Part shown: positions 61,391-64,000 of the stretch, one piece after another
Layout: each line of letters opens with the position of its first letter
Position numbering within the stretch: the stretch's first letter is position 1
Assembly (NCBI RefSeq): GCF_014297465.1
Contig: NZ_JACORT010000002.1
Span: 372,001 to 436,000 of the forward strand
Direction: 5' to 3'
Length of the DNA stretch: 64,000 nucleotides
From: Ramlibacter cellulosilyticus
Lineage (GTDB): Bacteria; Pseudomonadota; Gammaproteobacteria; Burkholderiales; Burkholderiaceae_C
Position numbers and translations under genes: made by a program
The notes under the pieces: model-generated
The model's database searches: none
What the model was told of the DNA's origin: nothing
Seen by the model: the letters and a program-made list of their open reading frames with translations, nothing else

Positions 61391-62128
61391 TCACGAGCGG
61401 GATGGCATGCCGGCAGGCATCTGCTTCCTGAACTCCTCGCAGTAGTCCTTCCCCGTCTCCTCCGCCGGCAACGGCAGCGACTTCGCGCGCACGGCGCGCG
61501 GCAGGTGCCTCGGCACGCCCACGTCCTCCTGCACGTGCCCCGCGCCGGCAAGCAGCACCACCGTCTTGCCGGGCTGCGTCGCCGCGGTGATGGTCTGCGC
61601 CATCGCGACGTCCCGCGCGATCTGCACGCGGGTCATCGGCGTGATCTGCGACTCCGGCAGCAGCTCGCAATGCCCGAGGCGCACGGCCTGCTGCTGCGCC
61701 TTCAGCGCGGGGCCGGGCAGCAGCTGGTCGAGGCTGCGGTCCTGCATGGCGGCCCGTTGCTGGTCGCGCGGCAGGTTGGCGCCCAGCACCGGCACGCCCG
61801 CGCGCACGGCCGCCATGACGGCGGGGCGATAGCGCGGCCAGGGCCAGCCCTGCGCATTCCAGCGCAGCGCCTCCTGGACCTGCGATTCGCTCGCGCTCGC
61901 GGGCAAGCCGGCGGTGGTGGTGCCGCGCTCCGCCATCTCGATCGCCACGGCGGCCAGGCGGCCCCGGTCGGCGAGCGAGGCGACCCAGCGTTCGTGCAGG
62001 CCGGGATGGGCGCTCGCGTCGTGCTGCTCGCCGATCAGGAGCGCGTCGACGCCGGAGAGTTCGGGGACGGCGGAAGTCGCGCAGCCCGCGAGCAATGCGC
62101 AGGCGGCGACGGCAGGATGGAAGCGCAT
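61391..62128 (-). CDS. ChaN-family haem-binding lipoprotein
   Basis: A 245-residue lipoprotein (lipobox LLAGC, Cys15). The ChaN/TiaM-like domain shows ALLIGEQHDASAHPGLHERW, VAIEMAERGTT and the C-terminal VVLLAGAGHVQEDVGVPRHL. ChaN of Campylobacter binds haem and is linked to iron uptake; here the role is inferred. No iron transport genes are adjacent. Divergent from the AbrB-type gene with 20 bp between starts. Confidence 0.88.
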   Translation of the reverse strand: MRFHPAVAACALLAGCATSAVPELSGVDALLIGEQHDASAHPGLHERWVASLADRGRLAAVAIEMAERGTTTAGLPASASESQVQEALRWNAQGWPWPRYRPAVMAAVRAGVPVLGANLPRDQQRAAMQDRSLDQLLPGPALKAQQQAVRLGHCELLPESQITPMTRVQIARDVAMAQTITAATQPGKTVVLLAGAGHVQEDVGVPRHLPRAVRAKSLPLPAEETGKDYCEEFRKQMPAGMPSRS

Positions 62129-62148
62129 GCGGGGATACTACGCCCCCG

Positions 62149-63207
62149 ATGTCGTTCCCCGTGTTCCTGCGCACCGCCGGCACGCTGTTGCTGGCGCTGG
62201 CGGCCGCCTTGCTGTGCGTGTGGCTGCGCACGCCCCTGCCGTGGATGATCGGCCCGCTGCTGGCCACCTCCCTCGTTTCCATCGCCGGTGCGCCCACCCG
62301 CAGCTGGCCGCCCTTGCGCAACGCGGCGCAATGGCTGATCGCGACGTCGCTGGGCCTGTACTTCACGCCGCAGGTCACCGCCCTCGTCGCCGGCCTCTGG
62401 TGGGCCATCGTGCTGGCCATCGTCTGGGCGCTCGCGCTCGGCTGGGGCTTCGGCCGGTGGCTGCACGCACGGCATGCGCAGCGCATGGGCGGCGGGCCGG
62501 GCACGGCCTGGGCCACGACCTACTTCTCGGGCTCGATCGGCGGCGCCTCGGAGATGACGCTGCTGGCGGAACGCGAAGGCGGCCGCAGCGACCTCGTGGC
62601 CGCGGCGCACACGGTGCGGCTCGTGATCGTCACGCTCGTGATTCCCTTCGCGTTCCAGTACTCGGGCCTGCACGGCATCGACGCGACCCTGCCCGGCGCC
62701 CGCGTGGTGCACTGGGGCGGGCTGGCGCTGCTGGCCGTCCTGACCGCGGCCGGCGGCTGGCTCATGGCGCGCACCGGCCGGGCGAACCCCTGGTTCATGG
62801 GGGCCTTGCTGGTGAGCATGGGCATCACCATGGCCGGGCTGGAATGGTCCGCGATGCCGAGGGAGCTGACGAATGCGGCCCAGCTGGTGATCGGCGTCAG
62901 CCTGGGAGTGCGCTTCCAGCGCGAGTTCCTGCACGCGGCGCCGCGCTGGCTGCTGGACGTGGCGATCGGGACGGTGGGAATGATCGCGCTGTGCGCCGGC
63001 TTAGCGCTCCTGCTCAGCTGGGGAACGCACCTGCATCCCGCCACGCTCGTGCTGGGCACCTCGCCCGGCGGCATTGCCGAGATGGCGATCACGGCCAAGG
63101 TCCTGCAGCTCGGCGTTCCGGTCGTCACCGCGTTCCAGGTCTGCCGGCTCGTGGCCGTGCTGGTCCTGGTCGAGCCGCTCTACCGGCGCGTGCGGCCGGC
63201 GGGGTAA
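62149..63207 (+). CDS. AbrB-family (PF05145) integral membrane protein
   Basis: A 352-residue protein with about 10 hydrophobic helices and an internal duplication: TPLPWMIGPLLATSL and NPWFMGALLVSMGITMAG, and TYFSGSIGGASEMTLLAE and LGTSPGGIAEMAITAKVL. This is the putative ammonia-monooxygenase-regulator family named AbrB/AmoR, unrelated to the DNA-binding AbrB; the function is unknown, with transport suspected. ATG 62149 starts the first helix. Confidence 0.9.
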   Translation: MSFPVFLRTAGTLLLALAAALLCVWLRTPLPWMIGPLLATSLVSIAGAPTRSWPPLRNAAQWLIATSLGLYFTPQVTALVAGLWWAIVLAIVWALALGWGFGRWLHARHAQRMGGGPGTAWATTYFSGSIGGASEMTLLAEREGGRSDLVAAAHTVRLVIVTLVIPFAFQYSGLHGIDATLPGARVVHWGGLALLAVLTAAGGWLMARTGRANPWFMGALLVSMGITMAGLEWSAMPRELTNAAQLVIGVSLGVRFQREFLHAAPRWLLDVAIGTVGMIALCAGLALLLSWGTHLHPATLVLGTSPGGIAEMAITAKVLQLGVPVVTAFQVCRLVAVLVLVEPLYRRVRPAG

Positions 63208-63229
63208 AAAAAACGCGGCCGAAGCCGCG
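63206..63229 (-). terminator. Intrinsic terminator of the DUF3567 gene
   Basis: Read on the minus strand: stem CGCGGC / GCCGCG with a UUCG tetraloop, followed by eight T (63213-63206). It lies 29 bp after the DUF3567 stop. The A-tract overlaps the stop codon of the AbrB-family gene on the other strand, so the hairpin may serve both. Confidence 0.85.
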
Positions 63230-63258
63230 CGTGGAAAGACCTTGGAGAGAAAAAACCG

Positions 63259-63531
63259 TCAGTGGATGACCAGGGGGTTCTGCGCCAGCTCGGCGTAGCC
63301 GTCCAGGGTGGCCTCCACCTCTTCCTGCGTGGGCGTGTTCAGCTGCCAGGCGTTGATCTGCCGCTGGAACGCGTCCGCCCACGTGCCGTCGAGGTAGACC
63401 TCCTTGTTCGACCGCTTGTCCACGATCTCGAAGCCGTGCCGCACGACGTTCGGGTGCTCCTCGCCCTCGGCAGGCTCGTTCGCCTGCAGGTGCACCACGA
63501 CGAAAGAATCGGAGTCATAAAGCATCTGCAT
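63259..63531 (-). CDS. DUF3567 family protein
   Basis: A 90-residue small acidic protein: MQMLYDSDSFVVVHLQA, FEIVDKRSNKEVYLDG and WADAFQRQINAW, matching DUF3567, which is restricted largely to Burkholderiales. Function unknown. AAAGGA lies about 8 bases before the ATG. The 121-bp gap 63532-63652 upstream holds no clear promoter; I see nothing else in it. Confidence 0.9.
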   Translation of the reverse strand: MQMLYDSDSFVVVHLQANEPAEGEEHPNVVRHGFEIVDKRSNKEVYLDGTWADAFQRQINAWQLNTPTQEEVEATLDGYAELAQNPLVIH

Positions 63532-63652
63532 GATCTATTCCTTTTGCCCTTTAGCTGGCTGCATTGGGCTCCGATTCAAGTGTGGCACTCAAAGAGGTTC
63601 CCCGCAGGCACCGGCCGGATTGGCCATGGACAGAATTTAGGCGGGGGCGGGC

Positions 63653-64000
63653 TCAGCGCCTGTCGGTTGAGGACCAGCGCTGGTCGACCCACCCACCGTC
63701 CGGGTTTGTCAGACGCAGGCGCACCGGGGCGTAAGCCTGCCCGGGAGCGAGCCACAGTTCCACGCGCTGGTCGTATTCCCCGCGCGGGGGGCGTTCCAGC
63801 TTGAGCGCGGCCACCGTTCCTCCCGGCAGCACCAGGTCTTCTTCGCCCGTGACGCGGAACGTCCACGCCTGCGCGTCCCGCGTGGTCGCCGTCGGCAGGA
63901 CCACTTCCGTGCCCGGCACGAAGCGCGCGGGCTGCGCGGCGGCGAGGAGCGCGAGTTGCAGCACCACCGAGAGGCGGTCCTGCACGCCCGCGACCCAATC
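63653..64000 (-). CDS. DUF3108 family protein, C-terminal part
   Basis: The frame is open to the window edge (115 residues seen), so the N-terminus lies outside. The visible part reads DWVAGVQDRLSVVLQLALL, EVVLPTATTRDAQAWTFRVT, PPRGEYDQRVELWLAP and VRLRLTNPDGGWVDQRW, typical of the C-terminal half of DUF3108 (beta-rich, usually exported). A GTG at 63985 is internal, not a start. Confidence 0.75.
   Translation of the reverse strand, partial: DWVAGVQDRLSVVLQLALLAAAQPARFVPGTEVVLPTATTRDAQAWTFRVTGEEDLVLPGGTVAALKLERPPRGEYDQRVELWLAPGQAYAPVRLRLTNPDGGWVDQRWSSTDRR

Noticed and set aside
63653..63985. A complete small gene starting at 63985
   Set aside because: The codon is a GTG with no signal peptide after it, and the frame continues upstream with DUF3108-like sequence to the window edge.
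1..64000. tRNA, rRNA or riboswitch genes
   Set aside because: Gaps were read for T-loop-like GGTTCGAAT motifs and long structured leaders; none was convincing, although short or unusual RNAs could be missed by eye.

Overview
The window is about 70% GC, densely coded, and almost entirely chromosomal housekeeping DNA. Gene content and order point to a beta-proteobacterium of the order Burkholderiales, most likely family Comamonadaceae (Ramlibacter/Variovorax-like). The indicators are a fused indolepyruvate oxidoreductase divergent from an Lrp regulator, yajC-secD-secF followed by a DUF1631 gene, the pgk/pyk/fba/purC/purE/purK string, tsaB-rimI-uracil-DNA-glycosylase-like, a DUF3567 protein and a DUF3108 protein. 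The family assignment is inferred from remembered gene neighbourhoods; no search was run. I see no rRNA, tRNA, CRISPR array, transposase, integrase or phage gene.

Layout. 1-6872 (minus): a cut-off MdoB/LtaS-like phosphoglycerol transferase, then a tripartite RND efflux operon read outer-membrane factor, adaptor, pump. 7011-17538: glnE and yhdP diverge from a 24-bp gap. yhdP is followed by a nitrilase-family hydrolase, a membrane PAS histidine kinase and a FixJ-type response regulator, with a 42-codon membrane peptide antisense at the end. 17537-23000: mltA, lrp and the indolepyruvate oxidoreductase. 23077-28947: yajC, secD, secF (all GTG starts) and a DUF1631 gene with a glycine-rich linker of about 125 residues. 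29055-34075: smg, dprA and a LysM protein (minus) diverge from def, a BamE-like lipoprotein and fmt (plus). azlC/azlD are coupled to fmt.

35209-46318 is central metabolism: pgk, a degenerate nucleotidyl-cyclase-like protein, a fatty acid desaturase, pyk, fba, purC, a small secreted protein, cnoX, purE, purK and a Sua5-type tsaC. 46372-50875: a GDSL-like lipoprotein lacking the usual serine, dacB, and the tsaB-rimI-UDG-like operon. 50877-59140: a glycosyltransferase, a two-partner-secretion exoprotein with no transporter gene beside it, a GlcD-like oxidase, a LysR regulator and purU. 59227-64000: a DUF4197 protein, a class III aminotransferase, chaN, an AbrB-family membrane protein, DUF3567 and the end of a DUF3108 gene.

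The most distinctive signal is non-coding. At least three families of intergenic palindromic repeats occur: a CGCAGAGGTCGCAGAG family (3 copies), a GTAGGCTGGGTTG family (2 copies) and a 170-bp GTAGGGTGG element (1 copy). They sit preferentially between convergent genes. Every convergent junction in the window either carries such a palindrome, carries a classic hairpin terminator, or has its stop codons abutting or overlapping.
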